NCBI GenBank assembly: GCA_017431345.1
Contig: JAFRLH010000014.1
Coordinates: 1 to 61,685, forward strand
DNA from: Lachnospiraceae bacterium
Lineage (GTDB): Bacteria; Bacillota; Clostridia; Lachnospirales; Lachnospiraceae
DNA: 61,685 bases
Reading direction: 5' to 3'
Shown here piece by piece: positions 9,310 through 18,326 of this stretch. Every line of letters starts with the position of its first letter. Position 1 is the stretch's first letter. A model generated the notes under the pieces. That model had not been told where the DNA came from. It saw only the letters and a list, made by a program, of their open reading frames with translations, and ran no database searches. The translations under genes were made by a program, and so were the position numbers.

Positions 9310-9750
9310 ATGAAAAAACTGATCATAGCAATTCTTGTACTGACAGTATGCACGGTATGCGGATGCTCTCCGGTGAAAAAGTCTTCCGAAGCACAGCCGA
9401 CGCAGGCACAGGAAGCAGTGGACGATGAAGTGGTCGCCCAGGATGCTGAAGAGGAAGAAGAGGTTGTAGAAGAGGAAGAAGTGGAAGAGCAGGAGAAGGA
9501 GGCGCAGGACAAGAAGGGAGATCAGGCAGAGGAAGCCGCTCCCCAAAAGGGAGAAGCAGTCTCCGATGACGAAGAGGAAGCTGTGGAAGAGGATTCTGAC
9601 GACGAAGATACAGACGATGACGCTGATATCGAGGAAGAAGTCGTTGAAGAAGATGAGGACGAGGATGCCGTGGAAGAAGGCGGCGACGATGATGCCTGGA
9701 CAGACGGAACGGTAGTCTCTGAAGAGGGAGATCCGGAAGATTTTGACTGA
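9310..9750 (+). CDS. Extremely acidic lipoprotein
   Basis: The 146-residue product has a lipoprotein signal with the modified cysteine probably C19 (TVCGC). After a short linker, residues about 37-146 consist largely of Glu and Asp in long runs, with Val, Ala and Gln between them. No folded domain is recognisable. It could be a disordered polyanion at the membrane surface that binds cations or basic wall proteins; the neighbouring CHAP protein has a very lysine-rich tail. The ribosome binding site is weak (TAAGG, 12 bases away). A strong terminator follows. The function is unknown. Confidence 0.7.
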   Translation: MKKLIIAILVLTVCTVCGCSPVKKSSEAQPTQAQEAVDDEVVAQDAEEEEEVVEEEEVEEQEKEAQDKKGDQAEEAAPQKGEAVSDDEEEAVEEDSDDEDTDDDADIEEEVVEEDEDEDAVEEGGDDDAWTDGTVVSEEGDPEDFD

Positions 9751-9770
9751 TCGAAAATAATAATTGAAAG

Positions 9771-9810
9771 AGAAGTGCACGCATATCATACTTGCAGTGC
9801 ACTTCTTTTT
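9771..9810 (+). terminator. Terminator after the acidic lipoprotein
   Basis: AGAAGTGCAC (9771-9780) pairs with GTGCACTTCT (9797-9806) and is followed by a short T run. It lies about 20 bases after the stop codon and separates the lipoprotein from galactokinase. Confidence 0.8.
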
Positions 9811-9857
9811 ATTATAAAATGATTTACAATAACATTATACAGGAGTATAAACAGGAA

Positions 9858-11084
9858 ATGGAAAATGTTGCGGAAAAAGCCTGTGAACTGAAAAAGACGT
9901 TCTTTAAAGTATTCGGCCCCGGCGCTGCTCCGGAGACTGTATTTGCACCCGGACGCGTGAACCTGATCGGAGAACATACCGACTACAACGGCGGCTTTGT
10001 TCTTCCCTGCGCACTCAGCTACGGAACATTGGCGCTCGGAAGAAAGCGTTCTGACAGAAAGATAAGGATGTATTCTCATAATGTGACCCATCTTGGGATC
10101 CTGGAGAGTTCCCTGGATGATCTGAAAGCCTATGAAAGTGATCACTTCACCGGATATGTAAAAGGCGTGATCTGGGCTGCAGAGGAAGCCGGTTTTGTCT
10201 GTGATACAGGAATGGATATCCTGATCTGGGGAGATGTACCGAATGGTTCCGGGCTTTCTTCCTCTGCTGCACTGGAAGTCTCCGTCGGGCTCCTGATAAA
10301 GACGCTGTTTTCCTTTGAGGAGATGACGCAGCCGCAGATCGCCCTGCTCTCCCAGAAAGCGGAAAATGATTTTATGGGTATGCAGTGCGGGATCATGGAC
10401 CAGTTCATCAGTGCGATGGGAAAGGAAGGACATGCTCTGCTCCTGAACACCGGGACGCTCACCTATGAGCATATCCCGCTGGTACTCGAAGGTGCAGAGA
10501 TCGTGATCATAAACAGCTGTGTAAAGCACAGTCTGGTAGGATCAGCATATAATGACAGGAGAAATGAGTGCGAAACTGCGCTTGACCGGATCAGAAAAGC
10601 CATGCAGGACGGCACACTTGCATTCCCGGCATCCGGAAAGCTTCCGGAAGGGCTGTGCGAACTTACACCGGATGAATTTGAGGATGCCGCGGCTGTACTG
10701 AAGGATGAGATCCTTTATGCCAGAGCAAAGCATGCCGTATATGAAAACGACCGTGCCATCAGAGCAGCGGAAGCACTTTCACAGGGGAATAAGGAACTGT
10801 TCGGAACGCTGATGAAGGAGTCACATGCTTCCTTAAGAGACCTGTATGAAGTGTCCTGTGCGGAGATGGATGTCCTGACGGATATCGCAAATTCGAAAGA
10901 GTATGTACTGGGGGCCAGGATGACCGGCGGCGGATTCGGCGGCTGCAGCGTAAACCTGATCAAAGAAGGGTATGAAGAACAGTTCCGGAAGGAAGTCGGG
11001 GAAGAATATACCGCAAAGACCGGAAAGAAACCGCTGTTCTATGCCTGTGTGCCGGGAGACGGCGCGAGAGTGATCAAACAGTAA
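9858..11084 (+). CDS. galK: Galactokinase
   Basis: The 408-residue GHMP kinase phosphorylates galactose at C1, the first step of the Leloir pathway. The galactokinase signature GRVNLIGEHTDYNGG is near residue 30, the GHMP ATP loop GSGLSSSAALE near 130 and the C-terminal GGGFGGCSVNL motif near 350. The ATG at 9858 is preferred because AGGAG precedes it, though with a wide 12-base gap. An open frame continues upstream to 9792, inside the terminator hairpin, without a binding site. galT and galE are not adjacent. The serine acetyltransferase gene begins 19 bases downstream and may be co-transcribed. Confidence 0.95.
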   Translation: MENVAEKACELKKTFFKVFGPGAAPETVFAPGRVNLIGEHTDYNGGFVLPCALSYGTLALGRKRSDRKIRMYSHNVTHLGILESSLDDLKAYESDHFTGYVKGVIWAAEEAGFVCDTGMDILIWGDVPNGSGLSSSAALEVSVGLLIKTLFSFEEMTQPQIALLSQKAENDFMGMQCGIMDQFISAMGKEGHALLLNTGTLTYEHIPLVLEGAEIVIINSCVKHSLVGSAYNDRRNECETALDRIRKAMQDGTLAFPASGKLPEGLCELTPDEFEDAAAVLKDEILYARAKHAVYENDRAIRAAEALSQGNKELFGTLMKESHASLRDLYEVSCAEMDVLTDIANSKEYVLGARMTGGGFGGCSVNLIKEGYEEQFRKEVGEEYTAKTGKKPLFYACVPGDGARVIKQ

Positions 11085-11103
11085 ATACCTGGCGGGGGAC
11101 AGT

Positions 11104-12039
11104 ATGAAATCAAGTGTAAAAAACGCTATAGAGCATGCCGTTGACGGTGTGTATAACAATTATCACGACGAAGAACTGCTGATCAGAAAAGACGGTCTGC
11201 TGATGCCGCAGCGCGACGTTGTGATCGAGATTATAATGGATCTCCGGAATGTCCTTTTTCCCGGCTATTTCCGTGCGGATGCCCTGGACAATGAACTCGC
11301 GGTCTATTATGTCGGGAGGAACCTGGCAAAGATCTATGCGGATCTTTCCGTACAGATCGAACGTGCCATGAGATACAAGAACGAAGAAGGACTTTCAGAA
11401 GAACAGATCATAGACCGTGCGGAAGAAATCTGCATTGAGTTCTTCGGCACGATCCCGTATCTGCAGAACATGCTGTTAAAGGATATCCAGGCAGGCTTTG
11501 ACGGCGACCCGGCTGCCAAGAGCAAAGAAGAGATCATCTTTTCCTATCCCGGTTTCTTTGCGATCCTGGTATACCGCATCGCGCATGAGCTTTACATCAG
11601 AAATGTCCCGCTGATCCCCAGGATCATGACAGAATATGCCCATAATCTGACAGGTATCGATATCAATCCCGGCGCGACGATCGGAGAATATTTCTTCATC
11701 GACCACGGTACCGGCGTTGTCATCGGTGAAACGACTGTGATCGGAAAGCATGTAAAGCTTTATCAGGGCGTTACGCTCGGCGCGCTCTCTACCCGTGACG
11801 GGCAGAAACTGTCCGGTGTCCGCAGACATCCGACGATCGAAGATAATGTGACGATCTATTCCGGCGCCTCCGTGCTTGGAGGAGATACCGTGATCGGTGA
11901 GAACTCCACGATTGGCGGCAATGCTTTCATTACGAGTTCCATCCCCAAATTCGCAAAAGTATCAGTCAACAATCCGGAGCTTGCGATCAAAGCACCGGGT
12001 GAAAGAAATAAAAACAGGGCAGATTGGGAACTGGTCTGA
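11104..12039 (+). CDS. cysE: Serine O-acetyltransferase (CysE/EpsC type)
   Basis: The 311-residue protein makes O-acetylserine from serine and acetyl-CoA, the entry step of cysteine synthesis. The N-terminal helical domain (1-175) precedes a left-handed beta-helix of hexapeptide repeats (about 185-290). FFIDHGTGVVIGET contains the expected catalytic D-H pair, and GVTLGALS and GAGA-like turns follow. The length matches the longer SAT form found in anaerobes rather than the 270-residue enterobacterial CysE. The start has a GGGGGA site 5 bases upstream. It lies between galK and a DUF975 gene, all on one strand with short gaps. Confidence 0.9.
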   Translation: MKSSVKNAIEHAVDGVYNNYHDEELLIRKDGLLMPQRDVVIEIIMDLRNVLFPGYFRADALDNELAVYYVGRNLAKIYADLSVQIERAMRYKNEEGLSEEQIIDRAEEICIEFFGTIPYLQNMLLKDIQAGFDGDPAAKSKEEIIFSYPGFFAILVYRIAHELYIRNVPLIPRIMTEYAHNLTGIDINPGATIGEYFFIDHGTGVVIGETTVIGKHVKLYQGVTLGALSTRDGQKLSGVRRHPTIEDNVTIYSGASVLGGDTVIGENSTIGGNAFITSSIPKFAKVSVNNPELAIKAPGERNKNRADWELV

Positions 12040-12057
12040 TCAGAAGGAGGAAAGAGT

Positions 12058-12801
12058 ATGAACTGGACAAGGCAGCAGCTGAAGTCAAATGCGAAACTGA
12101 TGGTGAAGAAGAACTGGTTCAACTGTGGACTGGTGGCATTCATCATGTCACTGCTCGGCGGCGGAGCTGGTTCAGGCAGCAGGTTCAATATTAACTACAA
12201 CGGAGAAGGCTTCAATGCCCAGGAGCAGGGAGCGGATGCCATTGCATCCGGTCTCGGCGGACAGTGGGCGCACTATGTCATACAGTTCCTGCCGTTCATT
12301 GCCGGTGCAGCAGTGCTGGTCATTATCCTGGCGATTGCGATCGATGTTTTCTTCGGCAATCCGTTAAGAGTAGGTGGGAACAGATTCTTCCTGCACAATA
12401 TCCACAGCCAGGGCGTACTGGATGATCTTACCTTTGCATTCAAGAACCAGTACAGGAATGTTGTGAAGTCAATGTTTATTCTCGATATCATTATTGCGCT
12501 GTGGACGCTGCTGTTCATTATCCCCGGTATCTATAAGAGTTATCAGTATCGTATGGTGCCTTATCTGCTGGCGGACAATCCGGAACTGACAGCAAAAGAA
12601 GCCATGGATCTTTCAAGGGTCATGATGGACGGAGAGAAGATGAACGCCTTTGTACTGGATCTGTCCTTTATTCCCTGGCAGCTCCTTTCCGCAATTACAC
12701 TCGGCATCGTCGGCATCATCTGGGTCAACCCTTATGTGGAAGCAACGAATGCAGAGCTCTATACCGCTTTATCACAAAAGGAGCAGGCACAGTATTATTA
12801 A
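12058..12801 (+). CDS. DUF975 family membrane protein
   Basis: The 247-residue protein begins MNWTRQQLKSNAK, the typical DUF975 opening, after an AAGGAGGAAAG site. About five membrane segments are seen, with a soluble Gly/Asn-rich insertion after the first (about 35-70). The helical motif PGIYKSYQYRMVPYLLADNP near residue 160 and the following ALS/DLSRVMMDG segment are characteristic of the family. Function is unknown; such proteins occur widely in Clostridia. holA begins 3 bases after its stop, so the two are co-transcribed. Confidence 0.8.
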   Translation: MNWTRQQLKSNAKLMVKKNWFNCGLVAFIMSLLGGGAGSGSRFNINYNGEGFNAQEQGADAIASGLGGQWAHYVIQFLPFIAGAAVLVIILAIAIDVFFGNPLRVGGNRFFLHNIHSQGVLDDLTFAFKNQYRNVVKSMFILDIIIALWTLLFIIPGIYKSYQYRMVPYLLADNPELTAKEAMDLSRVMMDGEKMNAFVLDLSFIPWQLLSAITLGIVGIIWVNPYVEATNAELYTALSQKEQAQYY

Positions 12802-12804
12802 TCG

Positions 12805-13779
12805 ATGAAAAATATCAGAGCCGATATTAAAAATAAGACATTCCGCCCGGTCTACCTGATCTATGGAGAGGAAGCGTTCGTCAGGAATTCACTCCGCAAT
12901 GAGCTGAAAGCGGCCCTTGCAGGAGAGGACAGCATGAACCTCATGATGATGGAAGGCCGGGATGTTGATGTCCGCAAGATCATCGATTTCGGTCTTACCA
13001 TGCCGTTTTTTGCAGACCACAGGCTGATCATTGCCGAGAATACCGGATGGTTCAAAAAAGAGCCGGAAGGGCTTTCGGAAGCAATGGATTCATTTCCGGA
13101 TACGACCGTTCTGGTAATTGTCGAAGAGAATATCGACAAAAGAAGCCGTCTTTATAAGAAAATCGATAAGATCGGATATATTTCGGAATGCACCCGTCTG
13201 AAACAGGATGCGCTGCTGAAATGGACGGCGAGAAGGATCGGTGCAGCAGGCAGGAAGGTAAGAGAAAGTACCTGCAGGGAGTTCCTCTCCATGACCGGAG
13301 ACGACATGGAGAATATAAAGAACGAGCTGGATAAACTGATCAGTTATGTCGGAGAGCGGGAAGAGATCACGACAGACGACCTCTATGCGGTCACGACCAG
13401 GCAGATCCAGGGGAGGATCTTTGATCTGGTGGACGCTGTCGCGGTCGGGGACAGGAACAAAGCGCTCGCGCTGTATTACGATCTCCTGACGCTGCGGGAA
13501 CCGCCGATGAGGATCCTGGCGCTGATCGCGCGGCAGTTCCATTCGCTTATGCAGGTCAGAGAGCTTCGGGCGGAGGGCGTCGGCAGTGCGGAAATCGCCC
13601 GGATCCTGAAACTCAGACCGTTTGTTGCAGACAGGATGATCCGGCAGGCCGGAAGGTTTTCCGACGGTGCCCTGAACAGTTATGTAGAGCGTTACCTGGA
13701 ATATGATTCCGCGATCAAAAGAGGAGATCTGTCCGACCGGCTGGCGTGCGAACTGCTGATCGTATCTTTTTCCGAATAA
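12805..13779 (+). CDS. holA: DNA polymerase III subunit delta
   Basis: The 324-residue protein is the delta subunit of the clamp loader, which opens the beta sliding clamp. It begins with the family pattern PVYLIYGEEAF near residue 14. The AAA-like lid and helical collar follow, including ENIKNELDKLISYVG near 170 and the C-terminal collar with LALIARQFHSLMQVREL near 240. The length is normal for Bacillota HolA. It is immediately downstream of the DUF975 gene and convergent with rpsT, an arrangement common in this phylum. Confidence 0.93.
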   Translation: MKNIRADIKNKTFRPVYLIYGEEAFVRNSLRNELKAALAGEDSMNLMMMEGRDVDVRKIIDFGLTMPFFADHRLIIAENTGWFKKEPEGLSEAMDSFPDTTVLVIVEENIDKRSRLYKKIDKIGYISECTRLKQDALLKWTARRIGAAGRKVRESTCREFLSMTGDDMENIKNELDKLISYVGEREEITTDDLYAVTTRQIQGRIFDLVDAVAVGDRNKALALYYDLLTLREPPMRILALIARQFHSLMQVRELRAEGVGSAEIARILKLRPFVADRMIRQAGRFSDGALNSYVERYLEYDSAIKRGDLSDRLACELLIVSFSE

Positions 13780-13790
13780 GAAAAATGCGG

Positions 13791-13824
13791 AAAAATAAAA
13801 CCTCCGCATGACGGTTGCGGAGGT
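13791..13824 (-). terminator. Terminator of rpsT, shared with holA
   Basis: ACCTCCGCA (13800-13808) pairs with TGCGGAGGT (13816-13824). Read on the minus strand, the hairpin is followed by TTTTATTTTT, a good rho-independent signal for rpsT. On the plus strand only CTTATTAT follows, so its action on holA is weaker. Confidence 0.8.
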
Positions 13825-13851
13825 CTTATTATCATCGATGTTCGTATTTAC

Positions 13852-14115
13852 TCAGTCCATTGCGTTTACGGCTTTCGCCATACGCGATACTTTACGGGAA
13901 GAAGTGTTCTTGTGATAGATGCCCTTTGATGTAGCGGTATCGATCACGGAAGTTGCTGCGATCAGAGCAGCCTTTGCAGCTTCCTTGTCACCGCTGGCAA
14001 TAGCAGCTTCGACCTTCTTGATGTAGGTCTTGACTTTTGAACGGGCAGCTTTGTTTCTGTCCGCGCGCTTTGCTGCAACCAGAACTCTCTTCTTTGCCGA
14101 TTTGATGTTCGCCAC
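13852..14115 (-). CDS. rpsT: 30S ribosomal protein S20
   Basis: The 87-residue basic protein matches S20: ANIKSAKKR at the start, an alanine- and lysine-rich three-helix bundle, and a C-terminal SRKVSRMAKAVNA segment. It binds 16S rRNA during early small-subunit assembly. It begins with GTG, with GGGAGG 8 bases upstream. Non-ATG starts are known for S20 in other bacteria and may limit its yield. It is a single-gene unit with its own promoter on the minus strand. Confidence 0.96.
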   Translation of the reverse strand: MANIKSAKKRVLVAAKRADRNKAARSKVKTYIKKVEAAIASGDKEAAKAALIAATSVIDTATSKGIYHKNTSSRKVSRMAKAVNAMD

Positions 14116-14209
14116 TTTTCGTACCTCCCAAAAAATCTTTTATCTATAACTATAGTCATCTGTATACAGGAAAACCGGACACGGACGATCTCTGTAAACA
14201 AGCCATATT

Positions 14210-14238
14210 ATGATAATGGATTTGCGGGAGAATGTCAA
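14210..14238 (-). promoter_or_regulatory. Promoter of rpsT
   Basis: On the minus strand, TTGACA (14238-14233) is followed by 17 bases and TATCAT (14215-14210). This leaves a leader of roughly 85 bases before the GTG start. Confidence 0.7.
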
Positions 14239-14335
14239 TAACAAGATGAGGATTTTGCTGCGGAAACTGCTGAAAATTATCCGCAGACAGGAAAACAGCG
14301 TATAAGCACAGGAAGTATATAAAGGAGCAGAGAAG

Positions 14336-16903
14336 ATGGACAGGTCTTTCAGAAAATGGTTTATGACAGCGGCGGTATTGATCGCTGTTTTATGGACCCC
14401 GTCTTTCTGTGCATACGCGGTCGGAAACACAATGCGGTTTTCCGACACCGGCATCGAGGGGACCGGGACCGGGCACAGTATATCCGGCACTTTCCTGACG
14501 ATCACGGAGCCGGGCGTCTATGAGATTTCCGGCAGCTGCACAAACGGCAGTATAACAGTCAATAAAAATCTGCAGGATGTCGTTCTGAAGATGAAGGATC
14601 TGAATCTTGCATCGGCGTTGACAGCTCCGCTGCTGATCGGGAAATCCGCAGATGTTATCATAGTGACCGAAGGCAGAACTGTTCTGCAGGATAACGAACC
14701 TGCGGACAGTCCGGAAACGGAGGGCGCATGTATTAAACTGAAGAGCGGGGCGGCAGCAGAATTGCGGGGGAGCGGCACACTGGAGATCTGCGGAAATATC
14801 AAAAACGGGATCAAAGGCGGAGCCGGCGCGATCGTAACGTTCAGCAATGAGGCAGGGGGAACCGTAACCGTATCTGCAAAAAACAACGGCATTGCCTGCG
14901 ACGGAAGCATCGTTGTCAATTCCGGGAATATTTCTGTAAGCGCCGGAGGAGACGCGCTGAAAGCTGTTCCTGACGCGGAGGACGCTGTGTCTGCCGGAAC
15001 GGTCGTCATAAACGGCGGAACGATAAATATAAAAACAGATGGGGACGGGATCCAGGCTGAAACCATCACTGTAAATTCCGGTACAATTAATATAGAGACT
15101 TTAGACGGATACAGAAGCGGCGGGACAAAGCTGTATTTAAATGGATTCGGGAGAAGCATATTCGGGAGAAAATCCTTTTATCCGGAAACGATGAGCTGCA
15201 AGGGGCTGAAAGCTTCCGGGAACCGCGGAAATAACTGCCTGCTTGAAGTGAAGGGCGGGACCTTCCACTTAAACTGTGCGGATGATGCGGTCCATTCTGA
15301 CGGATGCGCAAAGATCCTGGGAGGGAAATGGTCCATTGATACCGGGGATGACGGGATCCATGGCGATGAATCCCTGATCTTTGGCCGTGAAGGAACGGGA
15401 GAGAAAGGACCGGACATTACCATCAGCAATTCGTTTGAAGGCCTTGACGGAGGAAACATAGATATTTATACCGGGAACTATGCTGTGACAGCACTTAATG
15501 ACGGAATCAATGCAGCCTGGGGAGACGGCAGCATAACCGGTGACAATCATGTGATAATATATGGCGGAGATCTGATTATAGACAGCCGGGGAGACGGCAT
15601 AGATTCCAACGGGGATATTCATCTGCTTGGCGGGAAACTGATCATATGCAGTCAGGCAAAAGGCGGCGTGGAATCACCGCTGGATGTCGGTGCAGCCCTT
15701 TTTATCTCCGGCGCAGAGGTGCTGGCAGCCGGAACGCCCGGTGTGGACGGTATTGCATCGGCAGCGTGTTTCGGGGACAGTCAGAAATATATTATATCAA
15801 CAGAAGTATGTACACCGGGCACAACCATAAAAGCCGGGCAGGACATGTCAGTATCCTGTACGGTAAAGCTCAAAAGATACGCGAATTATGTTTTATACAC
15901 GGCACCTTCGTCAAAGGAACTGTTTGTGAATGCAGTCCCGGAGGAAGCGGATCAGCCTGAGACCGGAAAAGATCAGGAGCCTGCAGGAACCGGGGATCAC
16001 GGCGGCAGTGACGGAACGGGCGATTCGGAAGAGCCGGAGCCGTCCGCAACGACTGGTTCAAAGCAGCCGTCCGCAACGGCTGGTTCAAAGCAGCCATCCG
16101 CAACGACTGGCTCAAAGCAGTCATCCGCAACGACTGGTTCAAAGCAGTCATCCGCAACGACTGGCTCAAAGCAGTCATCAGTAACGGCTGGTTCAAAACA
16201 GCCTTCAGCACCGGCACAGACGAAAACGCCGGGCACAAAAGCTGTGGATAAAAGCAAGACAGGCTCTTCTCCCGCAAAGCGCGAAGAGCCGGCAGGGGAG
16301 GAACCCGTAAAAGAAACCGCTGCTCCTTTACTGCTTGCGAAGATGACGGCAGTAAAGAAAACAAAGCTGAAACTGAAGTGGACGAAGATTCCTTCTGCGG
16401 ATGGATATGAGATCTGGTTCGGTTACTGTAAGTCCGGCAATTCAAAAAAAGGGTACAAGCTCATCAGGACGATCAGAAAAGCAGGAAAGACCGGCTGTAC
16501 GATATCCGGACTGAAGAAGAACAGTTCTTATAAGGCCGTTGTAAAAGCATTTCAGAAAGTAAAAGGAAAGAAGAAATATCTGGCTGCCAGCTGTCCGCTG
16601 CATGCGCTGACTGCTGCCGGCAATGCCCGATACTGCAATCCCGGGTCAGTGGTACTGAAAACGAAAAAGGTGACATTGAAAACAGGGAAGTCTTATAAGA
16701 TTAAAAAGGCGAAGATAAAGAAGACTGTATCCGGACGGAAGCTGCTGAAACATGCGAAGAAGTTCCGGTATGCTTCTTCGGACAGCAGGATCGCTTCCGT
16801 TTCCGGATCCGGAAAGATCAGCGCGAAGGCACCGGGAAAGTGCAGGATCTATGTGATCGCTAATAATGGAGTCTGCGCATTTGTTAAAGTGACAGTCAAA
16901 TGA
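14336..16903 (+). CDS. Secreted carbohydrate-binding beta-helix protein with repeat linker, FN3-like and Ig-like tail
   Basis: The 855-residue product has a signal peptide (about 1-28). Residues about 35-540 form a right-handed beta-helix of the Cthe_2159 type (DUF4353), with recurring GGT/GGD-x-I and DDAVHSDG or DDGIHGDE turns. Family members bind acidic polysaccharides such as pectin, with calcium. Residues 569-622 are six perfect or near-perfect 9-residue repeats of P/S-S-A-T-x-G-S-K-Q, a likely wall-spanning linker. A fibronectin type III-like module (about 670-755) and a Big2-like module (about 775-855, ASVSGSGKISAKAPGK) end the protein. No LPXTG motif is seen. It may tether cells to plant polysaccharide. 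Confidence 0.8.
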   Translation: MDRSFRKWFMTAAVLIAVLWTPSFCAYAVGNTMRFSDTGIEGTGTGHSISGTFLTITEPGVYEISGSCTNGSITVNKNLQDVVLKMKDLNLASALTAPLLIGKSADVIIVTEGRTVLQDNEPADSPETEGACIKLKSGAAAELRGSGTLEICGNIKNGIKGGAGAIVTFSNEAGGTVTVSAKNNGIACDGSIVVNSGNISVSAGGDALKAVPDAEDAVSAGTVVINGGTINIKTDGDGIQAETITVNSGTINIETLDGYRSGGTKLYLNGFGRSIFGRKSFYPETMSCKGLKASGNRGNNCLLEVKGGTFHLNCADDAVHSDGCAKILGGKWSIDTGDDGIHGDESLIFGREGTGEKGPDITISNSFEGLDGGNIDIYTGNYAVTALNDGINAAWGDGSITGDNHVIIYGGDLIIDSRGDGIDSNGDIHLLGGKLIICSQAKGGVESPLDVGAALFISGAEVLAAGTPGVDGIASAACFGDSQKYIISTEVCTPGTTIKAGQDMSVSCTVKLKRYANYVLYTAPSSKELFVNAVPEEADQPETGKDQEPAGTGDHGGSDGTGDSEEPEPSATTGSKQPSATAGSKQPSATTGSKQSSATTGSKQSSATTGSKQSSVTAGSKQPSAPAQTKTPGTKAVDKSKTGSSPAKREEPAGEEPVKETAAPLLLAKMTAVKKTKLKLKWTKIPSADGYEIWFGYCKSGNSKKGYKLIRTIRKAGKTGCTISGLKKNSSYKAVVKAFQKVKGKKKYLAASCPLHALTAAGNARYCNPGSVVLKTKKVTLKTGKSYKIKKAKIKKTVSGRKLLKHAKKFRYASSDSRIASVSGSGKISAKAPGKCRIYVIANNGVCAFVKVTVK
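16040..16201 (+). repeat. Six tandem 27-bp coding repeats
   Basis: Six in-frame units of 27 bases encode the 9-residue Ser/Thr/Lys/Gln linker of the beta-helix protein. Units differ mainly at codons 1 and 5. Identical neighbouring units suggest recent slippage or unequal exchange, so copy number may vary between strains. Confidence 0.9.
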
Positions 16904-16944
16904 CGGTAAATGCGGTTTGAAATGAAGCAATTATCGCCTTTTAC

Positions 16945-16973
16945 TTGACGTAACAAATTTGTAACATTATAAT
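16945..16973 (+). promoter_or_regulatory. Promoter of the zinc-ribbon/YARHG protein gene
   Basis: TTGACG (16945-16950), a 17-base spacer and a perfect TATAAT (16968-16973) start a leader of about 120 bases that contains several inverted repeats. Confidence 0.75.
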
Positions 16974-16979
16974 AACAGG

Positions 16980-17027
16980 GAAGAAGGTGTCCTTCTTCGC
17001 AGGATCGCGGCAGTCGCGAAGCGATCC
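16980..17027 (+). other. Structured leader with alternative hairpins
   Basis: GAAGAAGG (16980-16987) pairs with CCTTCTTC (16991-16998). Just after it, GGATCGC (17002-17008) can pair with GCGATCC (17021-17027), or alternatively TCGCG (17005-17009) with CGCGA (17015-17019); the two share bases and exclude each other if the short one extends. No U-run follows, so this is not a simple terminator. Confidence 0.5.
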
Positions 17028-17102
17028 GTGTTATTATAATGAATCAGAGCAATCCACGTTATAATAATGAACCAGCAAAGAAATAAAAAGGGAGGTAAAC
17101 AT

Positions 17103-18275
17103 ATGGCCACGAAGATAAAGATCTGTCCTGCCTGCGGAAAAGAAATTCCCGCGCTCGCTTCTTTCTGCCCGGAATGCGGTGTCAAGCAAGCAAAGCCTGA
17201 TCCCGAAAGTCTTAGAGACTGGGAAGATGAAGCGGATGAAGGAGAACAGGAAGATACCCTGAGAGAAGAAGAGGAATATGAGCGGAGCACCGCCAGGAAA
17301 GAAGAAATGGCAAGGCGCCGCGAATCTTATCAGAGGCAGCTGGAAAGACGCCGTTCGAATACGAAACGGATGATTCCCGTGATCATCCTGCTTATCCTGC
17401 TGCTGATCGCCGCGGGCATCTATGCCGGGACAAGGCTGTTCCGGAGCAGCACTCCCTCCGGCGGTGAGCAGGGCAGCATTTCCGGCAATATTTCCGGAAA
17501 CAATGAATCTGCAGATGCGGAATCAGGAAACGGCGCCACTGATACCCTGGAATCAAAGACCGAGACCGTGCCGGAGATCCAGACGACAGCAGCGGAATCT
17601 GAAAGCGAAACAGCAACGGAGACGGAGACTGAGACCAGCACAATGGAGAGCAGTACCCAGCCCACGACAACAGCTGTCGATACCAGCAATGCAAGGACAA
17701 TGTATGTCACCACCTATCTGAATGTGCGTGACGGCGCCGGAAATGATGCAAATGTGATCGGACAGATCACCGATGGTGATCCGATCCAGGTGCTTGACGA
17801 TTCCGGCAGCTGGTACAAGATCGCTTACAATGGCGGCATTGCTTACGTTTATTCCGGATATGTTGTAGGCTCTAAGGAAGAAGTCGCGAGACGTCATTCC
17901 GAAGAGGCTTCCAAGGCTGAAGAGAGCAGAAAGGCTGAAGAGAGCAAGAAAGCTGAAGAAAGCAAGAAGGCCAAAGAGACAACAAAGGATACCAGCAACT
18001 ATAAAGCCGGCAGCGATGATTCGTCGGTGATCGCCAGGAGCAGCAAGAAGTATCTGGAAGACGATGATCTTGACGGCATGAGCAGCAGTGATCTGCGTCT
18101 TGCCAGAAATGAGATCTATGCCCGCCATGGATGCATCTTTAAAGATAAGAAGCTGCAGAAGTATTTCGAGAGCAAGAGCTGGTATACACCGAAGGTAAAT
18201 GTAGATGATTTCGATACCAGCAATCTCAACAAATACGAGATCGCAAATATCAAGAAGATCAAATCAAAAGAGTAA
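17103..18275 (+). CDS. Membrane-anchored zinc-ribbon, SH3b and YARHG domain protein
   Basis: The 390-residue protein starts at ATG 17103 after AGGGAGG. A cytoplasmic zinc ribbon comes first (CPACGKEI and CPECG, near residues 8-26), then an acidic and basic linker. One membrane helix (about 88-108) and a Ser/Thr/Glu-rich spacer follow. An SH3b domain (about 200-258, with the YLNVRDGAG pattern) leads to a short Lys/Glu repeat (EESKKAEESKKA). The C-terminal YARHG domain (about 315-385) contains LRLARNEIYARHG. The outer half probably contacts peptidoglycan; the zinc ribbon suggests a cytoplasmic partner. The role is not known. Confidence 0.85.
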   Translation: MATKIKICPACGKEIPALASFCPECGVKQAKPDPESLRDWEDEADEGEQEDTLREEEEYERSTARKEEMARRRESYQRQLERRRSNTKRMIPVIILLILLLIAAGIYAGTRLFRSSTPSGGEQGSISGNISGNNESADAESGNGATDTLESKTETVPEIQTTAAESESETATETETETSTMESSTQPTTTAVDTSNARTMYVTTYLNVRDGAGNDANVIGQITDGDPIQVLDDSGSWYKIAYNGGIAYVYSGYVVGSKEEVARRHSEEASKAEESRKAEESKKAEESKKAKETTKDTSNYKAGSDDSSVIARSSKKYLEDDDLDGMSSSDLRLARNEIYARHGCIFKDKKLQKYFESKSWYTPKVNVDDFDTSNLNKYEIANIKKIKSKE

Positions 18276-18281
18276 TAACAG

Positions 18282-18302
18282 GACCCCCGAAAGGGGGTCT
18301 TG
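18282..18302 (+). terminator. Weak terminator hairpin
   Basis: GACCCCC (18282-18288) pairs with GGGGGTC (18293-18299) across GAAA. Only a short T-poor stretch follows, so some readthrough into trmB is likely. Confidence 0.6.
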
Positions 18303-18326
18303 CTGATAAAGGAATAATTTGCCAGC

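Noticed and set aside
16040-16201. CRISPR-like regular 27-bp repeats
   Set aside because: The repeats are in frame, directly adjacent without spacers, and encode a Ser/Thr-rich linker.
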